Assembly (NCBI GenBank): GCA_022842845.1
Contig: JALHOT010000013.1
Coordinates: 27,106 to 91,105 of the forward strand
Origin: Cyclobacteriaceae bacterium
Lineage (GTDB): Bacteria > Bacteroidota > Bacteroidia > Cytophagales > Cyclobacteriaceae
Reading direction: 5' to 3'
DNA: 64,000 nt
Below the pieces are notes generated by a model that was given only the letters and a program-made list of their open reading frames with translations, was not told the DNA's origin and did no database searches. Each line of letters starts with the position of its first letter. Positions within the stretch are counted from its first letter, which is position 1. Below, in pieces: positions 8,915 through 18,352 of this stretch. The position numbers and the translations under genes are program-made.

Positions 8915-9592
8915 ATGGAATCCACAAAATCTACCCGTAAAAAGTCAGGCAAAGCTGTTGATGACAAGGCTATACTCGAAGCCTACAAGAAACATATTTT
9001 AATACATGGCGAGCCGCCAGCCTCTGTTTACAAATTTTGTTTAGACTTAGAGATAAGCGAAGACCTGTTTTACAACCATTTCGGTTCTTTTGAGATAATT
9101 GATAGAGCTGTCTGGAAGGATTTTGTGACCACCACATTGGATAGGCTCCATGCAGATGCTGCCTTTAGTGATTTTAGTGCGCGTGAGAAGTTATTGACCT
9201 TCTACTTCGCACTTGCTGAAGTTTTAAAAGCCAACAGGAGTTATATTCTGGTGGTGAGCAAGGATCAAAAATTTCCGGAGGTCTCACCTGCATATCTAAA
9301 GGATTTCAAACATGCGTTCGAAGCATTTATTGAACAACTTGTTCACGAAGGCATGGGCAAGGAAGAAATTGCAAAGCGTCCTTTTGTTGATAAACGTTAC
9401 CCCTCACTATTTTGGGTACACATGGGCTTCTTTCTATTATTCTGGAAAAAGGATACGAGCAAGGGCTTTGAAAAAACAGATGCTTTTATAGAAAAATCAA
9501 TCAACCTGGCTTTTGATTTGATTGGTAAAGGGGCAATCGATTCAGCGATAGACTTATTGAAGTTTTTGTATCAGGCCAGGGCCAATTCTTAA
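8915..9592 (+). CDS. TetR-like transcriptional regulator with TetR_C_23-type ligand domain
   Basis: The product has 225 residues. The N-terminal third carries a TetR-like helix-turn-helix (about residues 18-65, with LEISEDLFYNHFGSFEIIDRAVW as recognition region), although it is more divergent than classical TetR HTHs. The remaining helical part matches the ligand-binding half seen in Bacteroidota regulators paired with AarF kinases. It ends 8 bp before the AarF-like gene, so the two form an operon and probably act together. The effector and target are unknown. A Lys/Ser-rich N-terminal tail (ESTKSTRKKSGK) precedes the HTH. Confidence 0.75.
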   Translation: MESTKSTRKKSGKAVDDKAILEAYKKHILIHGEPPASVYKFCLDLEISEDLFYNHFGSFEIIDRAVWKDFVTTTLDRLHADAAFSDFSAREKLLTFYFALAEVLKANRSYILVVSKDQKFPEVSPAYLKDFKHAFEAFIEQLVHEGMGKEEIAKRPFVDKRYPSLFWVHMGFFLLFWKKDTSKGFEKTDAFIEKSINLAFDLIGKGAIDSAIDLLKFLYQARANS

Positions 9593-9600
9593 TACATTTC

Positions 9601-10893
9601 ATGAAAGAGCAAGAGAGTATACCTACGGGTAAGGTAAAGAGGGCAGGTAAGTTCATAGGTACAGGAGCTAAAATCGGTGCAAATTATTTAAAGCATTACG
9701 GTAAAAAGCTGGTAACAGGAGAAGCCAGTAAAGATGACTTGCATGAAAATAATGCAAGAGACATTTATAAATCCTTGAGTGAACTAAAAGGAAGCGCCTT
9801 AAAGGTGGCCCAGATGTTGAGCATGGATAAAAACATTCTGCCTTCGGCCTACCAGCAGCAATTTGCCATGGCACAATATTCAGCTCCTCCATTATCGTAC
9901 CCCTTAGTAGTAAGAACCTTTCAACAGCAATTTGGAAAAAGTCCTGAACAGCTTTTTGATAGCTTCTCCAGGTCTGCTGTGAACGCTGCTTCTATTGGAC
10001 AAGTACATAAGGCAACTAAGGATGGAAAAACTTTTGCCGTTAAAATTCAGTATCCTGGTGTTGGCGACAGTGTAAAATCTGATTTAGCGATGGTGAAGCC
10101 TATTGCTTTGCGCATGTTCGAACTCAATGCTTCTGAATATGACGAGTTCATTCAAGAAGTAGAAGCCCGCATGCTGGAAGAAACAGATTATGAACTGGAG
10201 CTGAGACGTTCGGTTGAGCTTTCGGAAAAATCAAGTGCCATTAACAACGTCATCTTCCCAGGGTATTACCCTGCATATTCAGGTCATAAAATACTAACGA
10301 TGGATTGGATTGATGGAAAGCCTCTGGGTGAGATGCTGAAAGGAGAAATTCCCTCGAATGCCAGAAATACTTTAGGACAAGCGATGTGGGATTTTTACCA
10401 TCATCAAATGCATACGCTTAAAGCTGTGCATGCCGACCCACATCCTGGTAACTTTTTAGTAACGCCAGATTACAAACTTGGCATCATTGACTTTGGTTGT
10501 GTAAAAGTAATGACAGCGGATTTCCATAAGAAATATTTCCAGCTGCTTGACCCTTCTTTGCTAGATAGTGCTACTCGTTTGGAAAAGGCCTTTTATGACT
10601 TGAGGTTTATTTATCCTGATGATACTGCAAAAGAGAAGACATTTTTTACGGATATATTTTCTCAGCTGGTTCTTTTGTTGAGTCGCCCCTTCAGATCGTC
10701 TTCATTTGATTTTTCTGATAAAGCCTACTTCGAATCCATCTTTGCTTTTGGTGAAGAAATAGCGGGCATGAAAGAGCTTAGAAAGTCTAAAAAGGCAAGG
10801 GGGATAAAGGATGCCCTCTATATAAACAGAACTTACTTTGGTCTCTATAATATTTTACACGACTTGAAAGCTAAAGTGGATACAGGTTACTGA
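9601..10893 (+). CDS. ABC1/AarF/UbiB family atypical kinase-like ATPase
   Basis: The protein has 430 residues. It shows the ABC1-family hallmarks: a KGxxxKxxQ-type motif (LKGSALKVAQMLS), the Ala-rich nucleotide loop (AASIGQVHKA), the lysine strand FAVKIQYPG, and the catalytic/metal motifs HADPHPGNF and IIDFGC. UbiB/COQ8-type proteins use ATP to help lipid-quinone biosynthesis or lipid extraction. Unlike E. coli UbiB, no C-terminal membrane anchor is obvious here. The TetR-like gene directly upstream (8-bp gap) suggests a membrane-lipid or quinone-responsive unit. It converges with the DUF3667 gene, with only 7 bp between the stop codons. Confidence 0.88.
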   Translation: MKEQESIPTGKVKRAGKFIGTGAKIGANYLKHYGKKLVTGEASKDDLHENNARDIYKSLSELKGSALKVAQMLSMDKNILPSAYQQQFAMAQYSAPPLSYPLVVRTFQQQFGKSPEQLFDSFSRSAVNAASIGQVHKATKDGKTFAVKIQYPGVGDSVKSDLAMVKPIALRMFELNASEYDEFIQEVEARMLEETDYELELRRSVELSEKSSAINNVIFPGYYPAYSGHKILTMDWIDGKPLGEMLKGEIPSNARNTLGQAMWDFYHHQMHTLKAVHADPHPGNFLVTPDYKLGIIDFGCVKVMTADFHKKYFQLLDPSLLDSATRLEKAFYDLRFIYPDDTAKEKTFFTDIFSQLVLLLSRPFRSSSFDFSDKAYFESIFAFGEEIAGMKELRKSKKARGIKDALYINRTYFGLYNILHDLKAKVDTGY

Positions 10894-10900
10894 AATAATA

Positions 10901-11755
10901 TTAGGCTGTGTAAAATGTAATAAAGAAAAGCATCAATCTGTAAAGTTCCAGCGCAGCATATAATCCTATCAGCGATAGTGGTACCTTAAAGAGAAGCATT
11001 CTTTTCTTTTCTCCGTAATAAGTCTTTGCTGCTCGCCATAAGAAGTACAAATTCGTTCCAATAAAAATAGTGGTAATGGCGAGGTCGTCTAGGTACTTGA
11101 TCCAGCTGGAACCCGACCAATTGAAAATCGAATTCAATACCCAGAAAATAAGTGATAGTAGCAGCGCGTTGATGGCCAGGTTAAAAATGGCCAACTCGAC
11201 AGCAAGTGTCGTGTGGTCTGTAAAGTAGAATTTTCGCTTCCTGAAAATAACAGCTAATGGGAGCGAGGCGAAGAGAATAAAGAGCACGATTAATAGCTTG
11301 GCTAAACTCTGTGATTTAGCATCATATATCAAGGTATAGGCCTGCAAACTCATATTAGTATCGTTGAGCTTGGTAAGTACCATGGCCCTGGCCATGCCGC
11401 GGTGCATTAATAAATACATCTGCGTGTATAGTGATGAGTTGAAAAGCTGGAATACTGGAAAAAGAAAATAGATAAGGTTAAGAATAAAAAATAGCTGTAG
11501 CGGACGAATGTACTTCACCCGTATGCCATTCATGTATTCCTTTGAGAGGAATCCCGGCTTGCTGATAACCAGCCAGAGTGTTTTGATGAACTTATTATCG
11601 GCAAAAGTGATGGCGATTAAAACACTGGTAAGAAAGCTTTTGAACTTTTTGTCATTTGCTTCAAGTACTTTCTCTCCGCAGAGGTTACAAAAAACACCCG
11701 TAAAGGTGTTTCCACAGTTTTTGCAAGTGTGCTCTTTTTGTAATAATGTGTCCAC
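10901..11755 (-). CDS. DUF3667 membrane protein with N-terminal zinc ribbon
   Basis: The protein has 284 residues from a GTG start; no ATG lies upstream of the conserved domain. It begins with a four-Cys zinc ribbon (CKNCGNTFTGVFCNLCGEKV), followed by the DUF3667 signature (FLTSVLIAITFADNKFIKTLWLV) and four or five transmembrane segments. These features are typical of DUF3667, a family common in Bacteroidota and without known function. The zinc ribbon should face the cytoplasm. The 33-bp gap to the HEAT-like gene upstream suggests cotranscription. Confidence 0.85.
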   Translation of the reverse strand: MDTLLQKEHTCKNCGNTFTGVFCNLCGEKVLEANDKKFKSFLTSVLIAITFADNKFIKTLWLVISKPGFLSKEYMNGIRVKYIRPLQLFFILNLIYFLFPVFQLFNSSLYTQMYLLMHRGMARAMVLTKLNDTNMSLQAYTLIYDAKSQSLAKLLIVLFILFASLPLAVIFRKRKFYFTDHTTLAVELAIFNLAINALLLSLIFWVLNSIFNWSGSSWIKYLDDLAITTIFIGTNLYFLWRAAKTYYGEKKRMLLFKVPLSLIGLYAALELYRLMLFFITFYTA

Positions 11756-11788
11756 GCACCAAAATACTAATCTTTCATCTGTTTAATC

Positions 11789-12301
11789 CTATCTTTTCGA
11801 TTTCAGTATTTTTTTGGCTCTTGATTGGAAGCCAGCTGAAGCCACGGGAAGCTCTGCTTCAATAAGGGTAAATAACTCTCGCTGTAAATCCGGGTGTTGT
11901 TTGGCAATATTGCTAAGAACCGTCATCGAAAATACACGCACCGCAATGCTTTCTTTTCTATTCATTAAGCATGAAAAGCAAAGATCAGCCACCTTGCCTT
12001 GTTGTTTAGTAGGAATTTGAACGAATTGAAAGGCTCGGATAATGTTCCTTTTCAAAGCAACCGTAGCATCTGGCAAAAGGCATAGTTTTACTAATACATG
12101 AAGATGAGGCAGCATCAGATGAGGATACTTTTCAACGCAAAAACTCAGACAGGCAGTAGCCAGAGATAATTTTTCTTGATCCAGACTCACTACAATTTTT
12201 GTAAGCTGCTTAAATCGATCAGGGCTATGACCAATGAAAGCTACAATTTTCTGAATGCCGGTTTTGGAGTAAGGAGCCGATAAAGCTTTTTCCAATTGCA
12301 T
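11789..12301 (-). CDS. Small HEAT/armadillo-like repeat protein
   Basis: The protein has 170 residues, almost all predicted helical, with alternating helix pairs reminiscent of HEAT repeats (LSLATACLSFCVEKYPHLML, IAVRVFSMTVLSNIAKQHPDL, AGFQSRAKKILKSKR). No signal peptide or catalytic motif is visible. The start ATG lies 18 bp after the tRNA-Met terminator. It is probably a cytosolic scaffold or binding protein; I recognise no named family. The DUF3667 gene follows after 33 bp. Confidence 0.65.
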   Translation of the reverse strand: MQLEKALSAPYSKTGIQKIVAFIGHSPDRFKQLTKIVVSLDQEKLSLATACLSFCVEKYPHLMLPHLHVLVKLCLLPDATVALKRNIIRAFQFVQIPTKQQGKVADLCFSCLMNRKESIAVRVFSMTVLSNIAKQHPDLQRELFTLIEAELPVASAGFQSRAKKILKSKR

Positions 12302-12319
12302 AGGGAGTAATATAAACGA

Positions 12320-12345
12320 AAAAAGCAGCCTTTCGACTGCTTTTT
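12320..12345 (-). terminator. Terminator of the tRNA-Met gene
   Basis: A stem AAAAAGCAG/CTGCTTTTT with an 8-nt loop and a T-run on the minus strand begins 2 bp after the tRNA discriminator base. It ends transcription of the tRNA before the HEAT-like gene. Confidence 0.75.
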
Positions 12346-12346
12346 G

Positions 12347-12420
12347 TAGCGCGGGGGGGAGTTGAACCCCCGACCTTTGGGTTATGAATCCAACGCTCTA
12401 ACCACCTGAGCTACCGCGCC
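12347..12420 (-). tRNA. tRNA-Met (CAT anticodon), probably elongator
   Basis: The 74-nt minus-strand sequence folds into a complete cloverleaf: acceptor GGCGCGG/CCGCGCT (one G-T pair), D arm GCTC/GAGC, anticodon stem TTGG/CCAA with loop TTCATAA, T arm GGGGG TTCAACT CCCCC. The anticodon is CAT. The lack of the initiator features (unpaired 1-72 and three G-C pairs next to the anticodon loop) favours elongator Met. An Ile2 tRNA with lysidine-modified CAT cannot be fully ruled out. CCA is not encoded. Confidence 0.9.
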
Positions 12421-12553
12421 ATTCGTTTTTGGGAGCGCAAACTTAGCAGAAGGAAATTGAATACGCAAACCAATCTTATTACTTTCAGCTTCCTGCTGCT
12501 TTATATTTTGTACGCTAATCAAAAAGTCTTAATTTCAACACATTACCTCATTT

Positions 12554-12955
12554 ATGGGAGCCAAAAGACTTTTTTCCACTGATTACGAATTTCACGCTTC
12601 CGCGAAGATGCTATATCCTTATCTTCAAACCGCCAGTGGCCTGGCAGAGTGGTTTTGCGAGGATGTGAAGATTAATAACGAGAACAAAACCCTTACCTTT
12701 TTGTGGGATAACGAAGAGCATAAAGCCACACAGGTCGCCCATCGGGTTAATCACTCAGTCAAATTCCAATTTCTGCCCGAGACTTCAGCAGACGAAAACG
12801 ATCCTTCTTATTTAGAGTTCAGGGTTGAAACTAACGACCTGACCCAAACTGTATTTTTGCACATTGCTGATTACTCAGATTTTGATGATCAGAAGGAGCT
12901 CCATGATTTATGGGATGATTTGGTCGCAGATCTCAAAAAAATTGTAGGCGGCTAG
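12554..12955 (+). CDS. START-like domain protein
   Basis: The protein has 133 residues. Residues such as YEFHASAKMLYPYLQTASGLAEWFCEDV and the strand/helix pattern ending in LHDLWDDLVADLKKIVG match the small START-like superfamily (Bet v1/AHSA1-related fold) that is widespread and single-domain in Bacteroidota. This fold usually binds a hydrophobic ligand, but none is known here. It is soluble. It precedes the LptF/LptG-type permease, a neighbour pairing often seen in this phylum, although 66 bp and a separate -7 box lie between them. Confidence 0.8.
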   Translation: MGAKRLFSTDYEFHASAKMLYPYLQTASGLAEWFCEDVKINNENKTLTFLWDNEEHKATQVAHRVNHSVKFQFLPETSADENDPSYLEFRVETNDLTQTVFLHIADYSDFDDQKELHDLWDDLVADLKKIVGG

Positions 12956-12988
12956 TCACCTCACACGCACCTTTCCTCAACAATCCTC

Positions 12989-12996
12989 TATCTTTG
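12989..12996 (+). promoter_or_regulatory. Bacteroidota -7 box (TATCTTTG) before the LptF/LptG gene
   Basis: TATCTTTG matches TAnnTTTG exactly and sits 25 bp before the ATG at 13022. A -33 element at the expected spacing is not clear. Confidence 0.55.
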
Positions 12997-13021
12997 GCGC
13001 AAAGCTTGCTACTAGCTTCGC

Positions 13022-14686
13022 ATGAAAAAACTTGACAAGTTCATTCTCCAGTCCTTCATAGGCCCCTTCATACTCACTTTTTTAGTGGTCGTTTTCATTT
13101 TATTGATGCAGCACATGCTCAAATATTTTGATGACATCATTGGCAAAGGATTGGATTGGACAACCATAGGTCAGTTGTTATTTTACTTTGGTATTTTCAT
13201 GATGCCTGTGGCCATGCCCCTGGCTGTTTTGCTGGCGTCACTTATCACTTTTGGGAACTTGGGTGAACACTTCGAACTGACAGCCATTAAAGCCTCTGGT
13301 GTATCGCTCACAAGAATACTCAGGCCCATTTTCTTTTTTGTACTACTCTTAACAGGTATTGCTTTCTATACTAATAATTACCTGGTACCCAATGCTGCTT
13401 TAGAGGCCTATAGTCTCATGTATGATATTAAACAGAAAAAACCAGCCCTTGAAATTCGTGAGGGTACTTTCTACAATGGAATTCCTGATGTCAGCATTAA
13501 GGTAGATGAAAAGTTTGCTGATGATGATGATGCATTGAAGGGTGTTATTATTTATGACCACCGTAAAAATGATGGAAATAAGGAAGTAACCATTGCTGAT
13601 TCTGGCAGAATGACAACTTTTAATAATGAGCAGTACTTAAAATTGGAATTGTTCAACGGCTATTACTATGCTGAAGGCGCCACAACCGAGCGCGATATGA
13701 CAGGGCAAACCAGATCCAATGACTTGACAGAAAAGGAAACCTTAAGTCGCACAAAATTTGCTAAATCCCAAGTGGTTTTCGACTTGTCTTCCTTTCAACT
13801 AAACAGGACCGATCAGCGATGGTTTCAGAGCGACCGGATGATGCGCAACATGAAAGAGTTGCAGGGAGATATTGATTCGGTTAATTCGTTGATCTACGAT
13901 ATCCAAATAGCCTACCATAAATCCAGGTCCACACTCTTTATGTACTATCTCCGCAACGATAGTATTATGTTACCCACGGATCTGTTACTATTTGAGGCTT
14001 ATAAAGATTCCATGATTAGGATTGAGCAGGCTAAAGCCCAGGAGCTGTCTAAAGCTGATAGTCTTAAGCCAGAAAGAAAATCCAAGGTTGAAAAGCCAAC
14101 CTTTAGCGACTACCGTAGCGAGAAGACCATTGCTAAACTTGAAAGGAGGACCCGTACAAGAAAACAAAAACCAATGAGCGTAGATACCTCACGACTGGCT
14201 CTTAACCTGGATAGTCTGTTGGCAACCCCTGTGACAATAGAGCTTGCACAATCCGCTGCCAATTACGCCCGGCAGGCTAAAACCCAAATTGCGACAAGTT
14301 TGGAGTATGAGACCAACCATGCGAAAAGTAAAGTAGTGTTTGAGGTTCAATGGAATAAAATTCTCTCTAATTCTGTGGCCTGTATCGTTATGTTTTTGAT
14401 AGGTGCTCCCCTCGGGGCTATTATTAAGAGGGGGGGGTTGGGTGTGCCATTCCTGGTTTCAATTCTATTCTTTATTATCTTCTATTTACTAACCATGCAG
14501 GGCGAGAAATTGGCTAAAAATGGGGTGGTATCAGCTTTGGGGGGTGTTTGGGCGGCCGATTTTATCCTTTTGATTATTGGTCTTTTTTTCCTGAGACAGT
14601 CCAGGTTAGACGCGCGATTATTTGAAAGCGACTTCTATTTGGTGGTTTTTGATAAGCTGAAAACACGATTTTCGAAGAAAAATTGA
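13022..14686 (+). CDS. LptF/LptG (YjgP/YjgQ) family lipopolysaccharide export permease
   Basis: The protein has 554 residues. The N-terminus (MKKLDKFILQSFIGPFILTF) and the three early helices (MMPVAMPLAVLLASLITFG, ELTAIKASGVSL) are hallmarks of the LptF/LptG family, which with LptB2 drives LPS from the inner membrane onto the Lpt bridge. The C-terminal three helices (VACIVMFLIGAPLGAIIKRGGLG, VPFLVSILFFIIFYLLTMQGEKLAKNG) are intact. The periplasmic part between them is larger than in E. coli LptG (about 360 residues), including a charged coiled segment, as is common in Bacteroidota. Which of the two paralogues, F or G, it is cannot be decided here. Confidence 0.9.
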   Translation: MKKLDKFILQSFIGPFILTFLVVVFILLMQHMLKYFDDIIGKGLDWTTIGQLLFYFGIFMMPVAMPLAVLLASLITFGNLGEHFELTAIKASGVSLTRILRPIFFFVLLLTGIAFYTNNYLVPNAALEAYSLMYDIKQKKPALEIREGTFYNGIPDVSIKVDEKFADDDDALKGVIIYDHRKNDGNKEVTIADSGRMTTFNNEQYLKLELFNGYYYAEGATTERDMTGQTRSNDLTEKETLSRTKFAKSQVVFDLSSFQLNRTDQRWFQSDRMMRNMKELQGDIDSVNSLIYDIQIAYHKSRSTLFMYYLRNDSIMLPTDLLLFEAYKDSMIRIEQAKAQELSKADSLKPERKSKVEKPTFSDYRSEKTIAKLERRTRTRKQKPMSVDTSRLALNLDSLLATPVTIELAQSAANYARQAKTQIATSLEYETNHAKSKVVFEVQWNKILSNSVACIVMFLIGAPLGAIIKRGGLGVPFLVSILFFIIFYLLTMQGEKLAKNGVVSALGGVWAADFILLIIGLFFLRQSRLDARLFESDFYLVVFDKLKTRFSKKN

Positions 14687-14715
14687 CTTAAAACGTTATC
14701 CTTCAGGCAAATTGC

Positions 14716-14745
14716 TTGTAGAAATAATGTTTTTCACTACTTTTG
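14716..14745 (+). promoter_or_regulatory. rpsO promoter (TTG-N19-TACTTTTG)
   Basis: TTG at 14716-14718 and TACTTTTG at 14738-14745 are separated by 19 bp, matching the Bacteroidota -33/-7 pattern. The rpsO ATG follows 24 bp downstream. Confidence 0.75.
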
Positions 14746-14769
14746 CAGCCTGAATAAAGTGAAAAAGCA

Positions 14770-15045
14770 ATGATTTTGACATCTGCCAGCAAAAAAGACA
14801 TTTTCAAGAAGCACGGTTTTAACAAATCTGAAAAAGATACAGGTTCACCTGAATCTCAGGTAGCGCTTTTCACAGAGCGTATCAACCACATCACAGAACA
14901 TTTGAAAGAAAACAAGAAAGACTTCGCTTCCCAGCAAGGTCTTATTAAATTAGTAGGTAAGCGTAAGAGATTACTTAGCTATTTAATGAACACCAATATC
15001 GATCGCTACAGAGCGATTCTTGCTGAGCTAAACCTTCGCAAGTAA
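14770..15045 (+). CDS. rpsO: 30S ribosomal protein S15
   Basis: The protein has 91 residues, the usual length for S15. TGSPESQVALFTERINHITEHLK and the end LVGKRKRLLSYLMNTNIDRYRAILAELNLRK are characteristic of the family. S15 binds helices of 16S rRNA early in 30S platform assembly. It has its own promoter (14716-14745) and terminator (15064-15091). It lies directly before pnp, the classical rpsO-pnp order, but the terminator between them implies that pnp depends on readthrough or another promoter. Confidence 0.98.
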   Translation: MILTSASKKDIFKKHGFNKSEKDTGSPESQVALFTERINHITEHLKENKKDFASQQGLIKLVGKRKRLLSYLMNTNIDRYRAILAELNLRK

Positions 15046-15063
15046 TTTAAACCAACTACAAAT

Positions 15064-15091
15064 AGGGAACCCTTTCAAGGTTCCCTTTTTG
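15064..15091 (+). terminator. Terminator between rpsO and pnp
   Basis: A perfect 8-bp stem AGGGAACC/GGTTCCCT with a 7-nt loop is followed by a T-run. Confidence 0.85.
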
Positions 15092-15148
15092 CGTTTTTAA
15101 ACAAAGCTGTTTTGCCCTTTCAAAGCAGCTATTCTATCCAAAAATTGT

Positions 15149-17311
15149 ATGAAACCAATTGTAATAACAAAAACCTGCAAGCTGCCCGATGGACGTGAGA
15201 TTTCCATCGAAACAGGTAAACTAGCCCGTCAGGCTGACGGTGCTGTTGTACTACGCATGGGTAACACCATGATTTTAGCTACCGTAGTAGCCAACCAAGA
15301 AGCAAAAGAAGGTGTAGACTTTCTGCCGCTTTCTGTCGATTACCAAGAGAAATTTGCAGCCACCGGTAAAATTCCCGGAGGCTTTTTAAAGCGCGAAAGC
15401 AAGCTGTCTGATTATGAAATTCTGATCAGCCGTTTGGTTGACAGAGCCATTCGCCCGCTTTTCCCAAGCGATTATCACGCAGATGTGCAAATAGCACTTT
15501 CTTTAATTTCTGGTGATGAAAATGCATTGCCTGATGGATTGGCGGCTTTTGCAGCCTCAGCAGCCTTGTCTGTAACCGATATTCCTTTCGATGGTCCTAT
15601 TTCAGAAGTTCGCGTAGCTCGCATCAATGGCAACTTTGTCATTAACCCAACATTAAAGGACAAAGAAACTGCCGACATCGATTTGATCGTAGCCGCTTCC
15701 ATGGATAAACTATTGATGGTGGAGGGTGAAATGAAAGAAGTAAGCGAAGACGATATGGTCGAAGCCCTTCGTGTGGCCCATGAAGCCATTAAGGAACAGT
15801 GTAAACTTCAGGTGGAATTGACTAAGGCCTTAGGTAAAGAAACTAAGCGCACATACAACCACGAGAAGAACGATGAAGAATTGAAAAAACAACTGTGGGA
15901 TCTTTTATACCCTAAAGCGTATGAAGTAGCCTGCAGACTAACTGCCAACAAGAGTGAGCGTGCAGAGGCTTTTCATAAAGTAGAAGAAGAATACCTGGCT
16001 TCCTTGGCTGTAGATTCTACCATCGACAAATCATTGGTTAAGAAGTACTACCACGAAATTCAGAACAAGGCTTCTCGTAACCTTACCTTAGAAAAAGGTT
16101 TGCGTTTGGATGGTCGTAAGACTAATCAGATCCGCGATATCTGGAGTGAAGTAGATTACCTGCCTTCAGCACATGGTTCTGCTATTTTCACCCGTGGTGA
16201 AACACAATCATTGACTACTGTTACCCTTGGTACTAAACTCGATCAGCAAATGATTGATGGTGCTATGTTCGAAGGTTCTAACAAGTTCATTTTGCATTAT
16301 AACTTCCCTGGTTTTTCTACTGGTGAAGTAAAACCTAACCGTGGTCCTGGCAGACGCGAAGTGGGCCATGGCAATTTGGCTTTGCGTGCATTAAAGCAGG
16401 TAATCCCTGCTGATGCTGAAAACCCTTACACAATCCGTGTTGTATCAGATATTCTCGAGTCAAATGGTTCTTCATCAATGGCTACCGTTTGTGCAGGTAC
16501 TTTAGCTTTGATGGATGCTGGTGTGCCGATCAGCGGCCCAGTTTCTGGTATTGCTATGGGTATGATTTCCGATAGCAAAACAGGTAAATATGCAATCCTC
16601 TCTGATATCCTTGGTGATGAAGATCACCTGGGTGATATGGACTTTAAAGTTACCGGTACAGAAAAGGGTATTACTGCTTGTCAGATGGACTTAAAAGTGG
16701 ATGGCCTTACCTATGAAACCCTTCGCGAGGCTCTTTTACAAGCCAAAGAGGGTCGTCTTCATATCTTAAATGAAATGAAGAAGACAATTACTAAGCCAAA
16801 CACAGATCTTAAGCCTCATGCCCCTCGTGCAGTAACCATCACCATCGATAAAGATCAGATTGGTGCGGTAATCGGCCCAGGAGGTAAAGTGGTGCAGGAT
16901 ATACAGGCTACTTCTGGTGCAACCGTAGTGATTGAAGAAGTAGGTAATAAAGGCGTTGTAAGCGTATTTGCTACCAGCAAAGAATCGATGGATAAGGCTG
17001 TAGGCCGTATCAAGGGTATCGTGGCGATTCCTGAGGTAGGCGAAGTTTATACAGGAAAAGTTAAATCAATTGTGCAATTTGGCGCCTTCGTGGAATTCAT
17101 GCCTGGCAAGGATGGATTACTGCACATCTCTGAAATCAAATGGGACCGTCTCGAAACCATGGATGGTGTACTGGAAGTAGGAGAGGAATTGCAGGTTAAA
17201 TTGGTAGAAATCGACAAGAAAACCGGTAAATACCGCTTGTCAAGAAAAGTACTTTTACCAAGACCCGATAAAAAAGAAGGTGCTCCGGCTCCAACTTCTC
17301 CAGCAAACTAA
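15149..17311 (+). CDS. pnp: Polyribonucleotide nucleotidyltransferase (PNPase)
   Basis: The protein has 720 residues, the usual length for PNPase. Two RNase PH domains (about 10-220 and 310-540), separated by the helical domain, are followed by a KH domain ([24 protein letters not shown]) and an S1 domain ([29 protein letters not shown]). It phosphorolytically degrades RNA 3' to 5' as a trimer. The second PH core carries the expected [22 protein letters not shown] motif with active-site Asp residues. The short C-terminal tail ([13 protein letters not shown]) is a low-complexity linker. rpoD follows after 58 bp. Confidence 0.98.
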   Translation: MKPIVITKTCKLPDGREISIETGKLARQADGAVVLRMGNTMILATVVANQEAKEGVDFLPLSVDYQEKFAATGKIPGGFLKRESKLSDYEILISRLVDRAIRPLFPSDYHADVQIALSLISGDENALPDGLAAFAASAALSVTDIPFDGPISEVRVARINGNFVINPTLKDKETADIDLIVAASMDKLLMVEGEMKEVSEDDMVEALRVAHEAIKEQCKLQVELTKALGKETKRTYNHEKNDEELKKQLWDLLYPKAYEVACRLTANKSERAEAFHKVEEEYLASLAVDSTIDKSLVKKYYHEIQNKASRNLTLEKGLRLDGRKTNQIRDIWSEVDYLPSAHGSAIFTRGETQSLTTVTLGTKLDQQMIDGAMFEGSNKFILHYNFPGFSTGEVKPNRGPGRREVGHGNLALRALKQVIPADAENPYTIRVVSDILESNGSSSMATVCAGTLALMDAGVPISGPVSGIAMGMISDSKTGKYAILSDILGDEDHLGDMDFKVTGTEKGITACQMDLKVDGLTYETLREALLQAKEGRLHILNEMKKTITKPNTDLKPHAPRAVTITIDKDQIGAVIGPGGKVVQDIQATSGATVVIEEVGNKGVVSVFATSKESMDKAVGRIKGIVAIPEVGEVYTGKVKSIVQFGAFVEFMPGKDGLLHISEIKWDRLETMDGVLEVGEELQVKLVEIDKKTGKYRLSRKVLLPRPDKKEGAPAPTSPAN

Positions 17312-17369
17312 CGTTGACAGGAACTAAGAAATAGCTTTATATTGTTGAACCGTAGCACGCAAGAATTGA

Positions 17370-18233
17370 ATGAGACAGCTTAAGATCAGCAAACAGATTA
17401 CTAACCGCGAAAGCCAATCGCTGGATAAGTATCTACAGGAAATCGGTAAGGTGGACTTGCTTACACCCGATGAAGAAGTAGAACTGGCAAAACGCATCAA
17501 AGAAGGCGATCAGATTGCCCTTGAAAAATTAACCAAGGCCAATTTGCGTTTCGTGGTGTCAGTAGCGAAACAATATCAAAATCAGGGACTTTCTTTAGGT
17601 GATTTGATCAACGAAGGAAACCTTGGCTTGATTAAGGCTGCTCAGCGTTTTGATGAAACCCGTGGTTTTAAATTTATTTCCTACGCTGTATGGTGGATTC
17701 GTCAATCCATCTTGCAAGCATTGGCAGAACAATCTCGTATTGTTCGTCTGCCGCTGAACCGCGTAGGCTCCCTGAATAAAATCTCAAAAACTTTCTCTGA
17801 ACTGGAACAGAAATACGAACGTGAACCTTCACCAGAAGAATTAGCGGAAGTACTAGATGTTTCTACAGCCGAAGTAGTAGATACCATGAAGATCTCTGGT
17901 CGTCACGTATCCATGGATGCACCATTCGTGCAAGGTGAAGAAAATAGTTTGTTAGATGTGTTGGAGAACGACAGTGAAGAAACACCAGACTCTGGTCTGA
18001 TGAATGACTCATTGCGCAAAGAAGTGCAACGTGCATTGTCTACACTAACCCAGCGCGAGGCCGATGTCATCACCCTTTACTTCGGTTTGAATGGCGAACA
18101 CGCTATGACACTTGAAGAAATTGGCGAGAAATTTAATTTGACACGCGAACGCGTACGTCAGATTAAAGAGAAGGCCATCCGCAGATTAAGACATACATCC
18201 AGAAGCAAGGCATTGAAACCTTATCTTGGATAA
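17370..18233 (+). CDS. rpoD: Primary sigma factor (RpoD/SigA)
   Basis: The protein has 287 residues. It begins directly with region 1.2 ([25 protein letters not shown]) and shows region 2 ([56 protein letters not shown]), region 3 and region 4.2 ([28 protein letters not shown]). Region 1.1 and the long non-conserved insert of proteobacterial RpoD are absent. This is the normal, short form of the primary sigma factor in Bacteroidota, which reads TTG/TAnnTTTG promoters like those seen in this window. It has a terminator just downstream. Confidence 0.97.
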   Translation: MRQLKISKQITNRESQSLDKYLQEIGKVDLLTPDEEVELAKRIKEGDQIALEKLTKANLRFVVSVAKQYQNQGLSLGDLINEGNLGLIKAAQRFDETRGFKFISYAVWWIRQSILQALAEQSRIVRLPLNRVGSLNKISKTFSELEQKYEREPSPEELAEVLDVSTAEVVDTMKISGRHVSMDAPFVQGEENSLLDVLENDSEETPDSGLMNDSLRKEVQRALSTLTQREADVITLYFGLNGEHAMTLEEIGEKFNLTRERVRQIKEKAIRRLRHTSRSKALKPYLG

Positions 18234-18260
18234 TGTTGTTCAGATAGTAAGTTGAATCAG

Positions 18261-18289
18261 AAGGGTCTCGCAAGAGGCCTTTCCTTTTT
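18261..18289 (+). terminator. Terminator after rpoD
   Basis: A 9-bp stem (18261-18269/18274-18282, all positions paired, two as G-T) with a GCAA tetraloop is followed by CCTTTTTG. Confidence 0.75.
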
Positions 18290-18315
18290 GTAGAAATTAT
18301 AGATTGTCAATCCCA

Positions 18316-18334
18316 GGTTTGTTTAAATCAAACC
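18316..18334. promoter_or_regulatory. Inverted repeat in the trxB leader
   Basis: GGTTTG and CAAACC arms are separated by 7 bp and end 18 bp before the trxB ATG. It could be a regulator site or a small leader hairpin; nothing more can be said. Confidence 0.35.
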
Positions 18335-18352
18335 GCTTATTAACAAAAGATT

